A stretch of 64,000 nucleotides of DNA from a virus, in the IMG/VR virus record IMGVR_UViG_3300044608_002262, positions 1 through 64,000 of that record; one strand, 5' to 3'. This document shows, in pieces, positions 49,496-58,188 of this stretch. Numbering within the stretch: position 1 is the stretch's first letter; the number at the start of each line of letters is the position of its first letter. Made by a program: the position numbers and the translations under genes. The notes below the pieces were generated by a model that saw only the letters and a list, made by a program, of their open reading frames with translations, was not told the DNA's origin and did not search any database.

Positions 49496-49845
49496 TGGAT
49501 GCGGGGATGGATTTCTCGGCGGTGGTGGAGGAGGCGCAGAAGGCTACGGGGCTCTCGCCGGGCTTGGCTCATGAGGTGGCGCAGCGCCATGTGGCGCGGG
49601 TGCAGGGTGTGTCGGAGCGATATAATGCGTGGCTCTTGGGCCGGTTGGTGATGTGGCTGACGGATGGGGAGCGGACGAAGCTATCGGTGGCGGCGCTTCC
49701 GCTGGCTCTGGGTATGGGGAGTTGGTGGCATGAGGGGCGCAAGATCACTTCGTTGGAGGAGCAGGCGGCGGCGTTGCGTATTTCGGTGGAGGATTTGCGC
49801 GCGGAGGTGGAGCGGGCGCGGGTGCAACTGAGGGGGGATTCATGA
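49495..49845 (+). CDS. Hypothetical protein, 116 aa
   Basis: A helical protein with a weakly hydrophobic middle (LSVAALPLALGMGSWW) and a C-terminal coiled coil (LEEQAAALRISVEDLRAEVERARVQL). The start overlaps the preceding stop by one base, and the end overlaps the next gene by 4 nt. Possibly a small membrane-associated coiled-coil protein. Confidence 0.5.
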   Translation: MDAGMDFSAVVEEAQKATGLSPGLAHEVAQRHVARVQGVSERYNAWLLGRLVMWLTDGERTKLSVAALPLALGMGSWWHEGRKITSLEEQAAALRISVEDLRAEVERARVQLRGDS

Positions 49846-50198
49846 TGTTGGAGGATTTTCCTTTTGAGTTGGCGTCGTTTGTTCGCCCGACTGATCCGGC
49901 TACGTCGCACGCGGCGGCGGCTTCGCGCAAAAATAAGATCCGGTGGGGGTCGCAGCGGTATCTTTTGCTCAATGAGTATGTGAAGGGGAATCTGACGGAT
50001 GAGGAGGCGGGGAAGGCTTCCGGTCTGTATGAGCAGCGTGCGTGCTTTTGGAAGCGTTGCGGTGAGTTGCGGGATCTGGGGCTGATCTGTGATTCGGGTA
50101 TGACGCGGACGAGTGACAGTGGCAATGAGGTGATGGTGTGTTCGATCACGTATCGCGGGCTTTCGGTGTTGGAGGCCGTGGAGGCGGAGAGGGTATGA
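49842..50198 (+). CDS. Winged-helix protein, 118 aa
   Basis: GSQRYLLLNEYVKGNLTDEEAGKASGLYEQRACFWKRCGELRDLGLICDSG is a winged-helix pattern, with TYRGLSVLEAVE forming the last helix. An N-terminal DPATSHAAA motif is common in phage proteins of this kind (PTDPxTSxxAA). ATGA overlaps both neighbours. Probably a replication-region DNA-binding protein. Confidence 0.65.
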   Translation: MMLEDFPFELASFVRPTDPATSHAAAASRKNKIRWGSQRYLLLNEYVKGNLTDEEAGKASGLYEQRACFWKRCGELRDLGLICDSGMTRTSDSGNEVMVCSITYRGLSVLEAVEAERV

Positions 50199-50629
50199 CA
50201 TACATGATTCGTCGAGAGGAGCTTCCGGCGGCGGTGTTGGCGCTGGATGAGATTTGTTTTCCGGGGGATTACCGGATCACGCCGGAGAATGCTTTGTGGT
50301 GGGTGGTGTGGTGTGGGGAGCAACCGGTGGGTTATGCGGGGTTGCGGCCTTGCATGGCGGAGGTGAATCGGGGGATCGGCTTTTTCAATCGCGCGGGCGT
50401 GGTCGCGGAGCATCGCGGCAAGGGGCTGCAAAAGCGGCTGATACGCGCAAGGGAAGCGGGAGCGCGCGCGGCGGGGCTGCGGGAGGTGGTGACTTATGTG
50501 GCGTCGTGGAATTGCGCGTCGATGAATTCGCTGATCGCGTGTGGATACAAGACGTATTCGCCTGCGGTGAAGTGGGGCGGTTCGGGTGCAGTCTATTTTT
50601 GGAAACAACTAACACAGAAAGGCAAATAA
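50195..50629 (+). CDS. GNAT-family acetyltransferase
   Basis: A 144-aa protein with the GNAT fold: VGYAGLRPC, then the acetyl-CoA binding VVAEHRGKGLQKRLIRAREAGARAAGL (Q/RxxGxG/A form R-G-K-G-L) and VASWNCASMNSLIACGYKTY (GNAT motif B). Phage GNATs can modify host or phage proteins or tRNA; the target is unknown. Start 50195 overlaps the winged-helix gene. Confidence 0.8.
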   Translation: MTYMIRREELPAAVLALDEICFPGDYRITPENALWWVVWCGEQPVGYAGLRPCMAEVNRGIGFFNRAGVVAEHRGKGLQKRLIRAREAGARAAGLREVVTYVASWNCASMNSLIACGYKTYSPAVKWGGSGAVYFWKQLTQKGK

Positions 50630-50631
50630 TA

Positions 50632-51318
50632 ATGAGTGAAGCAGCAAATATGGAGTTGGTGCCGATGGTCGGCGGTGAGTTGGAGAGGGAGCGGTCGTTC
50701 CGCATCACGCCGACAGGTGTGGTGTTTACGAAGGAACTGACGAAGGAGGAGTTCCGCGAACTGATCGGGATGTTCAAGGTGCTGGGAGATTCTTATGACA
50801 TCTGCCTCGGCACGACGCTGCGGGCGGGGATGGAGTGGTATGGCAAGGAGTATGTGGAGGGGGTTTTGGAGCAAGCGGAGTTTCCTTACGCGGCGGCGGT
50901 GCGTGCTCTGGTGCTCTCGCAGATGGAGTTGGATTTCACGGAGTGGACGGGATTGACGGGGGATCATTACCATGTGCTCGGTTTGGCTTTTCGCGGTGAT
51001 GCGACGTTGCAGGAGAAGTGGGCGCAGGAGACGGAGAAGCATCATTTGTCTCCGAGGGCGCTGAAGCGTTCGATCGAGCGTGGCGAGGTGGTGACGGACG
51101 CGCAGATCGAGGAGGAAAGTGGCGGTCATAGCGGGGGCTTTGGCTACCTCGATGAACTCGCCCTGGCCTATTCGCAGTGGTCGCGCCGCGTGGGTGGAAA
51201 GAAGGCGGTGATGGAGTTGCCGCGTGATGAGAAGATCAAGTGGCTGGGCAGTGTGCAGCCGATCGTGGAGTTGGCCGAAGAGGTCGAGGCTTCGCTGGAT
51301 GAGGGGGTGGAGAAATGA
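50632..51318 (+). CDS. Hypothetical early protein, 228 aa
   Basis: A mixed protein with a strand pair near 20-35 (SFRITPTGVVFTKELTKEEFRELI) and a long helical body (KHHLSPRALKRSIERGEVVTDAQIEEE; DELALAYSQWSRRVGGKK). Resembles DNA-binding phage proteins with an HxLSPRAL helix, but no family is recognised. Start ATG 50632 is 2 nt after the GNAT stop; its end overlaps the next gene. Confidence 0.55.
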   Translation: MSEAANMELVPMVGGELERERSFRITPTGVVFTKELTKEEFRELIGMFKVLGDSYDICLGTTLRAGMEWYGKEYVEGVLEQAEFPYAAAVRALVLSQMELDFTEWTGLTGDHYHVLGLAFRGDATLQEKWAQETEKHHLSPRALKRSIERGEVVTDAQIEEESGGHSGGFGYLDELALAYSQWSRRVGGKKAVMELPRDEKIKWLGSVQPIVELAEEVEASLDEGVEK

Positions 51319-51527
51319 ACAATGAACAGGAAATAGCCGAGGCGTTGCTTGAGGGTCTGCTGGCAGTGGCTCGTTCCATCACTCCGAAGGGATTGCCGGG
51401 AACAGATGCAAACGGGGGAAGCGTCGACTCACTAACAGAGTCTTGCATGGGTATCACGGGCGGTCTTTGCCGCGTGGCGGCGGCCATAGACAACCTCGCA
51501 GACGCGATTGCAGACCGTGATGTATGA
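51315..51527 (+). CDS. Small helical protein, 70 aa
   Basis: MNNEQEIAEALLEGLLAVARSITPKGLPGTDANGGS then a second helix GGLCRVAAAIDNLADAIADRDV. An acidic helical hairpin, ATGA-coupled at both ends. No family. Confidence 0.5.
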   Translation: MNNEQEIAEALLEGLLAVARSITPKGLPGTDANGGSVDSLTESCMGITGGLCRVAAAIDNLADAIADRDV

Positions 51528-51685
51528 AGCACAAGGAGCAAATCGAGGTGGAATGGAGCGAATGCCCGATGTGTCTTGGGGCGAAGGTGTGCAAGACGCC
51601 ATCGGGATTGAAGGAGCAGCGCTGTGCTCTGTGTTCCGGCAAGGGGCGCGTGGTGGTGCGCGCCAAAAAGAAGGGGGGCAAATGA
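51524..51685 (+). CDS. Zinc-finger peptide, 53 aa
   Basis: A 53-aa peptide with CPMCLGAKVC and CALCSGKGR, a DnaJ-type CxxCxG cysteine pair, flanked by basic residues. It parallels the 56-aa zinc peptide of the Ycf46 module. ATGA coupling at both ends supports it. Confidence 0.65.
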   Translation: MKHKEQIEVEWSECPMCLGAKVCKTPSGLKEQRCALCSGKGRVVVRAKKKGGK

Positions 51686-51960
51686 TGGATCGCGCGGCTC
51701 GTGAGGCGGCGTTGCGGCGTTACGCGGACTATGCGGCGCGGCGTAAGGCGATTGATGCGGTGCTCACTTCCATGGATGAGGGTGGATGGAAAGGTGAGGG
51801 ATTAACCCGCGAGGAGGTGGCGGAGGTGCAGGCGGCTGGATTTGCAGCGGCAAGAGCAGTGGTGCAGCGGTGGCGCGAGGAGGCGCTGGCGCAGCAGGAA
51901 TCGGCACTCGATGAAATGGAGGAAGTGCAAACGGCAGCTTCGATGGTGACACAATCATAG
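51682..51960 (+). CDS. Helical protein, 92 aa
   Basis: MMDRAAREAALRRYADYAARRKAIDAVLTSMDEGG and a second long helix (VAEVQAAGFAAARAVVQRWREEALAQQESALDEMEEVQTAASM). Two coiled-coil-prone helices. ATGA-coupled to the zinc peptide. No family. Confidence 0.5.
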   Translation: MMDRAAREAALRRYADYAARRKAIDAVLTSMDEGGWKGEGLTREEVAEVQAAGFAAARAVVQRWREEALAQQESALDEMEEVQTAASMVTQS

Positions 51961-51972
51961 GAACACACAGGG

Positions 51973-53286
51973 ATGGGTGTAGATAATAACAAAGGGTCGC
52001 TCCTCGTGAGCGACATAAAGGCACGGCTGTCGCTGGTCGATGTGGTGAGCAGCGATGTGCAGCTTCGCCGCAATGGGCAAACACGCTGGTCTGGGCTATG
52101 TCCATTCCACCGTGAAAAGACGCCGAGCTTCACGATATATGCGGGCAGGGATGGCGAGAGGTTTAAGTGCTGGGGGTGCGGTGAGTCTGGTGATGTTGTC
52201 GATTACTGGCAGAAGACGCAGGGCGGCGACTTTGGGCAAGCTATCGAAAGATTGGCTCAGATGGCGGGAATTGTGCCGGGGGAGGTGAATTCGGATCGCA
52301 AGAGGGTGGTGGCTCCGGCGGCGGTGGTAGAGGATGAGGTGAAGCCGTTAAGTGAGGTGGAGCATTTGAAGTGGGTGAGAGCGGCGGCGGAATTGGCTGA
52401 ATGTAATACGAGGGTGGGCCAATGGGCGCAGTGGCGGGGGCTTTCGGAGGAGGTGATGCGCTGGGCGGCGGTGCGGAGACTGTGCGGGACTCTGGTGTAT
52501 CGTGGGGAGTGGCGGGAGGCATTTGCGATCGAAAGGCCGTGCGAGGCAGGCTTGGAGCAGGTGGGTTGGCATGTGCGCCTCGCACCGCATTCGCAGGGCA
52601 ATAGGCATGATCGTGCTTCATGGCGCTATGAGCCGCAGGGGATTGGTTCGTGGCCGGTGGTGGTGTTGCCGGAGGGGGGAATGCAGAGCGCGCGGTTTGT
52701 TTTCATCTGCGAGGGCCAATGGGATGTGCTGGCCCTTGTCGATCTGATGGGGTGGCAAAAGAAGTGGCCGGAGAGTGTGGCGGTGTTTGGATTGCGTGGC
52801 GCAACGACTTGGCGGCGGCTACTGAAGTATAAGTGGCCGGTGGAGGCCACGGTGTTTCTGTTGGCCGATCGTGACGATGCGGGTCAGCGATGGCTCGTCG
52901 GCGATGGGTGTTTTGCCGAGGAGCTGCGTAAGCTCGTTCGCTTTGTCTATGGATTCTGGCCGCAGATCGAGGGCGCAAAGGATCTCAACGATGCGGTGCG
53001 GGCAATGAGTGTGGCAATGCGCGATGTCGTGCGAGGCAATCTACGAAGCAAGGTCGTGCAAGATCGCCAAGGTCGCCGCGTGACTAAAGTGACATTTTTC
53101 TCGTGGTCGAAGAAGCAGATCGAGCGCGATGACTTGGTGGGTCAATGGGGCCGATGGGTGAAAGCGATGAGTGGTGTGACTCCCAAGGGCCGCGCGCGTA
53201 AGACCGTCTGGTTGCGTTTTATGAATCCTCACAATGAAGCGAAGGCTTGGTTTGAATGTGCATGGAGGGAGTGGGAGAAGCTATGA
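51973..53286 (+). CDS. DnaG-type primase (CHC2 zinc finger plus TOPRIM)
   Basis: A 437-aa protein. The CHC2 finger is CPFH (43-46) with CWGC (66-69) and the typical EKTPSFTIY and GDVVDYW flanks. A TOPRIM-like core follows with FICEGQWDVLALV (acidic Glu) and LLADRDDAGQRW (DxD), then KDLNDAVRA. It makes RNA primers for replication. It lacks a recognisable helicase domain, which is supplied by the gene two downstream. Stop overlaps the next ATG. Confidence 0.85.
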   Translation: MGVDNNKGSLLVSDIKARLSLVDVVSSDVQLRRNGQTRWSGLCPFHREKTPSFTIYAGRDGERFKCWGCGESGDVVDYWQKTQGGDFGQAIERLAQMAGIVPGEVNSDRKRVVAPAAVVEDEVKPLSEVEHLKWVRAAAELAECNTRVGQWAQWRGLSEEVMRWAAVRRLCGTLVYRGEWREAFAIERPCEAGLEQVGWHVRLAPHSQGNRHDRASWRYEPQGIGSWPVVVLPEGGMQSARFVFICEGQWDVLALVDLMGWQKKWPESVAVFGLRGATTWRRLLKYKWPVEATVFLLADRDDAGQRWLVGDGCFAEELRKLVRFVYGFWPQIEGAKDLNDAVRAMSVAMRDVVRGNLRSKVVQDRQGRRVTKVTFFSWSKKQIERDDLVGQWGRWVKAMSGVTPKGRARKTVWLRFMNPHNEAKAWFECAWREWEKL

Positions 53287-53777
53287 GCGCCGTCGCAATC
53301 CAACAATCACCGGCTCTTGTGCCTGCTCTGCATGAAGTGCTGACAGGGGAGATGGCTAGTCGCTATGGCCCGTTGCCTGTTGTGCCCCTGCCTGCGGAGG
53401 ATGAATTGCTGATCGGATTTGTTCATGCGCTGGGATCACATTTACGGGGCAAGGGAATCTTTCGGCGCGATTATGTGGTAGTTATCCCTGATGAGGAGAA
53501 GCACAGGATCAGGTTAATCAATGCGGATTCGTTTTGCTCTTGGTCCCAACAGCATGTGGTGACGAGCAAAATAAAATACGATGCCAATGGTCAGCCCTAC
53601 ACGGTTTACAAGGACATGCCGGGTGAGGTGGCAAAGAAGGTGTTGGAGTCCGTGCTGCTCCGTCCATTTCTTGAAGAGATCGAAGAGGTGCATGAGGTGC
53701 CGCTGCCCTGCGCTGATGGCTCTGATCTCTTGCGCCCCGGATTGACCGCCGGAACTTTTACCTTCGCTTTTGAATAA
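53283..53777 (+). CDS. Replication protein (primase-helicase N-part-like), 164 aa
   Basis: ELLIGFVHALGSHLRGKGIFRRDYVVVIPDEEKHRIRLINADSFCSW then VYKDMPGEVAKKVLESVLLRPFLEEIEEVHEVPL and a LRPGLTAGTF end. This order is typical of the region before the SF3 helicase core in larger phage replication proteins, here split into its own gene. ATGA overlap with the primase. Confidence 0.6.
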   Translation: MSAVAIQQSPALVPALHEVLTGEMASRYGPLPVVPLPAEDELLIGFVHALGSHLRGKGIFRRDYVVVIPDEEKHRIRLINADSFCSWSQQHVVTSKIKYDANGQPYTVYKDMPGEVAKKVLESVLLRPFLEEIEEVHEVPLPCADGSDLLRPGLTAGTFTFAFE

Positions 53778-53780
53778 TTT

Positions 53781-54974
53781 ATGCAAATGCCTGAAATCCG
53801 AAAAACTCCTACATCACGAGATATGCCATATTATGAATGGACGCTTGGGGAGAGCGTGAGCTATTTACGCTGGTTGCTCTCGGAGTTTCCTTTTTCCGAT
53901 TGGGTAGAGGTCGAGACTAGCGATGGAGAGGTCACGCGGCAAAGCCGTTCGCAAGCGGTTCAGGTGGCAGCGATGTTTTCGGTGTTTTGCAAGGCAATGA
54001 TGCGCCGTGGTTCGAACCGAATGGGCTTTATCTTCACGGCGAACTCGCAACGATCTGGCAAGTCGCTCTTGGCAAAGCTGGCAATCATGCCGCCCTGCGG
54101 CAACTTCAAGGGGCAATCGTGGAAGTCAAATGAGGAGGAGCTAAACAAGGTGATCGACGCCGAGATGATTGCGGGATCGAGCTATATCTGTTTTGACAAC
54201 GTGCGAGGCTACGTTGGAAGCCCGACACTTGAGGGCTTGATGACCAGCCCAAGTTGGACAGGTCGGATCTTGAAGGAGTCACAGATGTTCGAGGTCAAAA
54301 ATCGCATGACTCTTTTCATCACCGGCAATGAGTGCATTGTCTCCCCCGACATGGCGCATAGATGCCTGATCGTGGATTTGCACATAGATGAGGGAAACGT
54401 GCAGGACCGCGCCCCGTCATGGGTGCTGGATGAGTCGTGGCTACTGGAGAAAGAGAATCGGCGGTGCATTCTTTCGGCCTTGTGGGGTGTTGTGCGCGCT
54501 TGGGTGGCGGCGGGCAAGCCATTGGCGTCGAGCTTTGGTTTTAAGTCGCGCCTTGGCTTTGAGCATTGGGGAGACTTGATTGGTGGTATCGTTGGATTTG
54601 CCGGGTTTGGAGATTGTTTGGAGTTTCCTCAATTAGACGCGGGCGGCAACAGTGAGGAGCGAAGCATCCTTGACCTTTTGGATTACCTCATTGCCAAAAT
54701 GACCGAAAATCAGAAGGAATTTACATTCCAAGAGGTTTCTCAGATTTGCTACGAGGAAGGCCTCTTTGAATGGATGATGGAAGGCAAGGAGTATGATGGA
54801 ATGTTTACCGTAACTCCGAAATGCCGATCCTCTATGGGAAAATTGCTCAGTCGCTATGCTCCAAACACTGATGGGAATAAACTACCAAGAAGATACGTGA
54901 GGAATGGAGCGGTCTATCATTTTGGAACAAGAGGCAAGGGCCGTTACCGCCGATATTTCGTGAGAGATATTTGA
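53781..54974 (+). CDS. Replicative helicase/ATPase (SF3-like)
   Basis: A 397-aa P-loop ATPase: Walker A in ANSQRSGKSLLAK (near 87-99), Walker B-like YICFDNVRGY (135-144), sensor-like LFITGNECIV and an Arg-rich MAHRCLIVDL region, followed by a helical C terminus with a winged-helix-like end (FTFQEVSQICYEEGLFEW). Probably the replicative helicase paired with the primase upstream. It is the last gene of the unit, before a terminator. Confidence 0.78.
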   Translation: MQMPEIRKTPTSRDMPYYEWTLGESVSYLRWLLSEFPFSDWVEVETSDGEVTRQSRSQAVQVAAMFSVFCKAMMRRGSNRMGFIFTANSQRSGKSLLAKLAIMPPCGNFKGQSWKSNEEELNKVIDAEMIAGSSYICFDNVRGYVGSPTLEGLMTSPSWTGRILKESQMFEVKNRMTLFITGNECIVSPDMAHRCLIVDLHIDEGNVQDRAPSWVLDESWLLEKENRRCILSALWGVVRAWVAAGKPLASSFGFKSRLGFEHWGDLIGGIVGFAGFGDCLEFPQLDAGGNSEERSILDLLDYLIAKMTENQKEFTFQEVSQICYEEGLFEWMMEGKEYDGMFTVTPKCRSSMGKLLSRYAPNTDGNKLPRRYVRNGAVYHFGTRGKGRYRRYFVRDI

Positions 54975-54995
54975 CCCTCTATTATTCGCGGGTCC

Positions 54996-55028
54996 AAGGG
55001 TCACAGGATTTCCCTGTGACCCTTTTTG
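54996..55028 (+). terminator. Terminator after helicase gene
   Basis: AAGGGTCACAGG / CCTGTGACCCTT with a 5-nt loop, followed by TTTTTG. It ends the early replication unit 22 nt past the stop. Confidence 0.9.
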
Positions 55029-55454
55029 TTTCTACGCAAAATAGCAGAGGTGGCGCATAGGCCGCAAACCTGACCTATGCAGGCGTATTTTTCTCAGCCT
55101 CAGTGTGTTCCTGAGAGTAAACAGTAGGTATTAGAGGTAGTATAGGTTTTCCCATATTAAAAAATACAAAGAAAGGGGAAAAAGCCGAAATCTATTAAGG
55201 GCAGCTGGAAGAAACCCATTCACCCATACGATCTATGCTCATTCGTGTGCAACGTCTTGATCACCAAGTGACTTGCGCTGGCATAGGTCGCGTGGCTTGC
55301 CTATGCGCTGACCTGTGCGAGTGTTTTTCACCACCACCAAGGTAAAGGAATCTCTTTAACCGCAAATCTAACAGGTTTCCGCGAAGCGGGCGGCTTGTAA
55401 ACCTGTTCGGGGTGGTTTAGTTGACAAGTTAAGTTGAGTGAGGGGTGGGCGTAT
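55029..55454. other. Noncoding cos/origin candidate
   Basis: About 425 nt without a gene, directly upstream of the terminase. It contains two dyads GCATAGG-N12-CCTATGC (55055-55080 and 55281-55306), an A/T-rich centre (about 55147-55200, with TTTTCCC/GGGAAAA), a 9-bp inverted repeat AACAGGTTT/AAACCTGTT (55370-55407) and a TTGACA box at 55421. The position before the small terminase fits cos with terminase binding sites; the AT-rich core and nearby helicase/primase genes also fit an origin. Confidence 0.6.
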
Positions 55455-56111
55455 ATGGATGCCAGTGGAGAGCAGAAAGTAAAATTGTCCGACATCGCGG
55501 CTGATTGGGGGTGCTCGGTTGCCTATGTGAGCCGGATGAAGAATGAGAGGGGTTGCCCGGTGGAATCTTTGGAGGCCGCGCGGGAATGGAGAATGCAGAA
55601 TGCGGCGCGCGGTGGAACGGGCTACCGGAGTCGCGGCCAAAAAAAATCCCCCGCTCGTGAGAGCGAGGGAGTGAGCGCGGAGATCGAGCCGATTTCATTC
55701 GGGCCGGTGAAGAAGAAAAGCCTCAAAAGTATGGAGCAATCTCTGAAAGCCAGCGTCGAAATTGAGGAAAACGCGAAGTGGCTGGTAGACCGAGCGATTG
55801 CCTTGGATGAAGTCGAGAGGCTTCCGCTGTTATTGCAAAGCTACAACAAAGCGAAGGAGGGGCGGCTAACATCTGAGAAAATGGTTTTGGAGATAAAGGA
55901 GAAAGCGAAGGTGCTGGTTCCTTGGGATGATGCCCGGTCCCTTTTCGGTAAAGGGTGGGGGGCGTTGCTTTCTCGGTTGCGCGGCTTGCCGTCGATCCTT
56001 GGGCCAAAAGTGAATCCGGCGGACGACGTGACGGCGGCGGAGATCATCAGGCAAGACATCGAGCGGGCGATCGCAGACGGCCAGAAGGTTTATGAGCAAG
56101 TCATGGTATGA
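55455..56111 (+). CDS. Terminase small subunit (Nu1-like)
   Basis: A 218-aa protein with an N-terminal HTH (VKLSDIAADWGCSVAYVSRMKNERGCPVESLEAAREW), as in DNA-binding small terminases of the Nu1 type, and a helical oligomerisation region (ALDEVERLPLLLQSYNKAKEGRLTSEKMVLEIKEKAKVL; LLSRLRGLPSILG). It recognises packaging sites in the preceding noncoding region. ATG 55455 was chosen over an upstream TTG. Its end overlaps terL by 20 nt. Confidence 0.75.
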   Translation: MDASGEQKVKLSDIAADWGCSVAYVSRMKNERGCPVESLEAAREWRMQNAARGGTGYRSRGQKKSPARESEGVSAEIEPISFGPVKKKSLKSMEQSLKASVEIEENAKWLVDRAIALDEVERLPLLLQSYNKAKEGRLTSEKMVLEIKEKAKVLVPWDDARSLFGKGWGALLSRLRGLPSILGPKVNPADDVTAAEIIRQDIERAIADGQKVYEQVMV

Positions 56112-57903
56112 CGAGGGGATGGCGGAGCTACGCAAGTTTTGCGTGGATACCCTTGCACCTGCCGATGACTTGCCTGTGTGGCAATGGCTGGAAAAGAACT
56201 GCTACGTGCGCGGCGACCATGAAGGCGCTTATTCTACGACCCTAACGCCCTATGCCAGAGAACCGCTAAATTGCTTCAAAGAGAAGCGCATCGAGGACTT
56301 GGCGCTGTGTTTCGCCGCACAGACGGCGAAGACAACGATTGTGATGGGCGGCGTCTCTTGGCTTTTGGTCAATAGTCCGTCCGATTCGCTGTGGGTCATG
56401 CCTGATAAAGAGCTTGGCGGCTCCTTTTCCCGCAATCGCTGGATTCCTTGGGTCGATGACTGTGTGCCGCTGCGGGCGCTGAAACCCCGCAACCGCAACT
56501 TTTTCACCACCCGCGAGCAGAAATTCGCCCGTGCCACGGTTTTCTGGGTCGGGTCGAACAGTCCCGGCCAGTTGGCATCGCGTCCCTGCGGCAACGTCAT
56601 TATGGACGAAACCGACAAATTCGGTCTGCGCAACGACCGCGAGGCCGGTGCGCTCAAAAATGCCGAGGAGCGGACCAAGACCTTCAATTTCCCGAAACGC
56701 ATCAAGACCTCTACTCCCACTGTCTATTATGGGGAAATCTGGCAAGAGTTCCTAAAGGGCGACCAGCGGTATTTCTGGGTTCCGTGTCCTCACTGCAAGG
56801 CCATGATCAAGCTGATGTGGAAGCAAGTTCGCTGGTGGGAGAAGGACGAGAGCGAAGCCAAGACCGACAACGAGTGGGATATGGGCAAAGTCGCGGCCAA
56901 TGCCCACTACGTCTGCCAAGAGTGCTCGGGCAAGATCCTCGATGCCCACAAGCCCGGTATGCTACTGGCCGGTGAATGGCGACCCTCCCGCGAAGCCGCC
57001 GAGGCATCCCGCCGCAGTTACCACCTTAATGCCCTTTACGCTCCGTGGAAGCAGACGCGATTCGGTGCCTTGGCCGTGAAATGGCTCCAGAGCAAAACGA
57101 CAGTCGATGGTCGGCAGAACTTCATCAACTCCACCCTCGCCGAACCCTTCGACGGGGAAAATGCCTACGACGACACGCCGGTTGTGACCGAGCCGTATCT
57201 GGTCGCAGAGATCCAGCGGGACCGCGTAGCCCTCATGACAGTGGACGTTCAGCGACCGGGCTTCTGGGCGGTGGTTCGCACCTGGGCGAAGTCTGGGGAA
57301 AGCTGGCTCCTCTGGGCCGGATTCGTCGAAACCATCGAGCAGCTTGACGTTCTCCAACAGAAGTATGCCGTGCAGCCCAATCACGTTATGATCGACGTGG
57401 CCGACCAGACCAACTTGGTCTGCAAATGGATGGTGGACAGGGATTGGCGCGGCGCGTGGGGCAGCGACAAGAAGGGATTTGTCCACGCCCTCGGTAATGG
57501 CTACCGGGTGCAGAAGCTCGTTTCCCCTGTCCAATGGCGCGATCCTCACTTGGGCACGGTCTATGCCAGCGAGCAGAATCCTCGCGCGCGCTATGTTTTC
57601 TGGGCCAACGATCCGATCAAAGACATTCTTGCCGTGCAGCGTCATGCCGAGCCGCGCCGCTGGCACGTTCATGGCGACATCCCGCAGGAATACACCCGAC
57701 ACCTGAATGCCGAGATGAAAGTCATGCGGCAGAATCCACGCACCGGACGCTACACCGTTGTTTGGAAGCAAATCCGCAAAGCCAACCACTTGCTGGACTG
57801 CGAGGCCATGCAGGTTGTCGATGCCCTGTGCTGCGGCATCATACAGGAAGACCACGAGAAATACGCCAACGCCCAGCAGGCATTAAGCCTTGAAGCGAAT
57901 TAG
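56092..57903 (+). CDS. terL: Terminase large subunit (gpA family)
   Basis: A 603-aa GpA-type terminase. The ATPase has a P-loop-like AAQTAKTT (75-82) and Walker B NVIMDETDKF (168-177). A CxxC pair set (CPHCKAM, CQECSG) forms a zinc site. The nuclease domain has MTVDVQRPGF and VMIDVADQTN acidic motifs and a late HLLDCEAMQV. It powers DNA translocation and cuts genome ends. The family is typical of cos phages, which supports a cos site upstream. Confidence 0.92.
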   Translation: MSKSWYDEGMAELRKFCVDTLAPADDLPVWQWLEKNCYVRGDHEGAYSTTLTPYAREPLNCFKEKRIEDLALCFAAQTAKTTIVMGGVSWLLVNSPSDSLWVMPDKELGGSFSRNRWIPWVDDCVPLRALKPRNRNFFTTREQKFARATVFWVGSNSPGQLASRPCGNVIMDETDKFGLRNDREAGALKNAEERTKTFNFPKRIKTSTPTVYYGEIWQEFLKGDQRYFWVPCPHCKAMIKLMWKQVRWWEKDESEAKTDNEWDMGKVAANAHYVCQECSGKILDAHKPGMLLAGEWRPSREAAEASRRSYHLNALYAPWKQTRFGALAVKWLQSKTTVDGRQNFINSTLAEPFDGENAYDDTPVVTEPYLVAEIQRDRVALMTVDVQRPGFWAVVRTWAKSGESWLLWAGFVETIEQLDVLQQKYAVQPNHVMIDVADQTNLVCKWMVDRDWRGAWGSDKKGFVHALGNGYRVQKLVSPVQWRDPHLGTVYASEQNPRARYVFWANDPIKDILAVQRHAEPRRWHVHGDIPQEYTRHLNAEMKVMRQNPRTGRYTVVWKQIRKANHLLDCEAMQVVDALCCGIIQEDHEKYANAQQALSLEAN

Positions 57904-57933
57904 CAGGTGATTGAAAAAAAGCCAAAAAAAAAT

Positions 57934-57965
57934 CCCCGCATGGTTTTACCCATGCGGGGTTTTTT
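57934..57965. terminator. Bidirectional terminator after terL
   Basis: CCCCGCATGG/CCATGCGGGG, 6-nt loop, then TTTTTT on the plus strand, with a run of nine A before it that gives a U-tract on the minus strand. It serves the terminase gene and the convergent leftward operon. Confidence 0.92.
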
Positions 57966-57984
57966 GTGAGCGGCGCGGTTTGCG

Positions 57985-58188
57985 CTAATTCAGATTCTTC
58001 GTTCGTCCGAAGACATTATCGAAGGTGGCCGCTGCGCCTTGCTCGAAGACTGCGCGGCTGATGCCCTCGGCCTTGGCCAAGCTCGCGGCGGAGTAGAGTG
58101 CGGCGTTGATCGCATTGGTTACATTTCCTTCAGTGATCTTCTCCAAGGCCGTGATTGCATCCTCAACGATTTGGTTTCTGTCTTTCAT
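57985..58188 (-). CDS. Small helical protein, 67 aa
   Basis: MKDRNQIVEDAITALEKITEGNVTNAINAALYSAASLAKAEGISRAVFEQGAAATFDNVFG: an acidic, helical protein. Start 58188 overlaps the stop of the 73-aa gene (ATGA). It is the last gene of the leftward operon before the shared terminator. Confidence 0.55.
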   Translation of the reverse strand: MKDRNQIVEDAITALEKITEGNVTNAINAALYSAASLAKAEGISRAVFEQGAAATFDNVFGRTKNLN

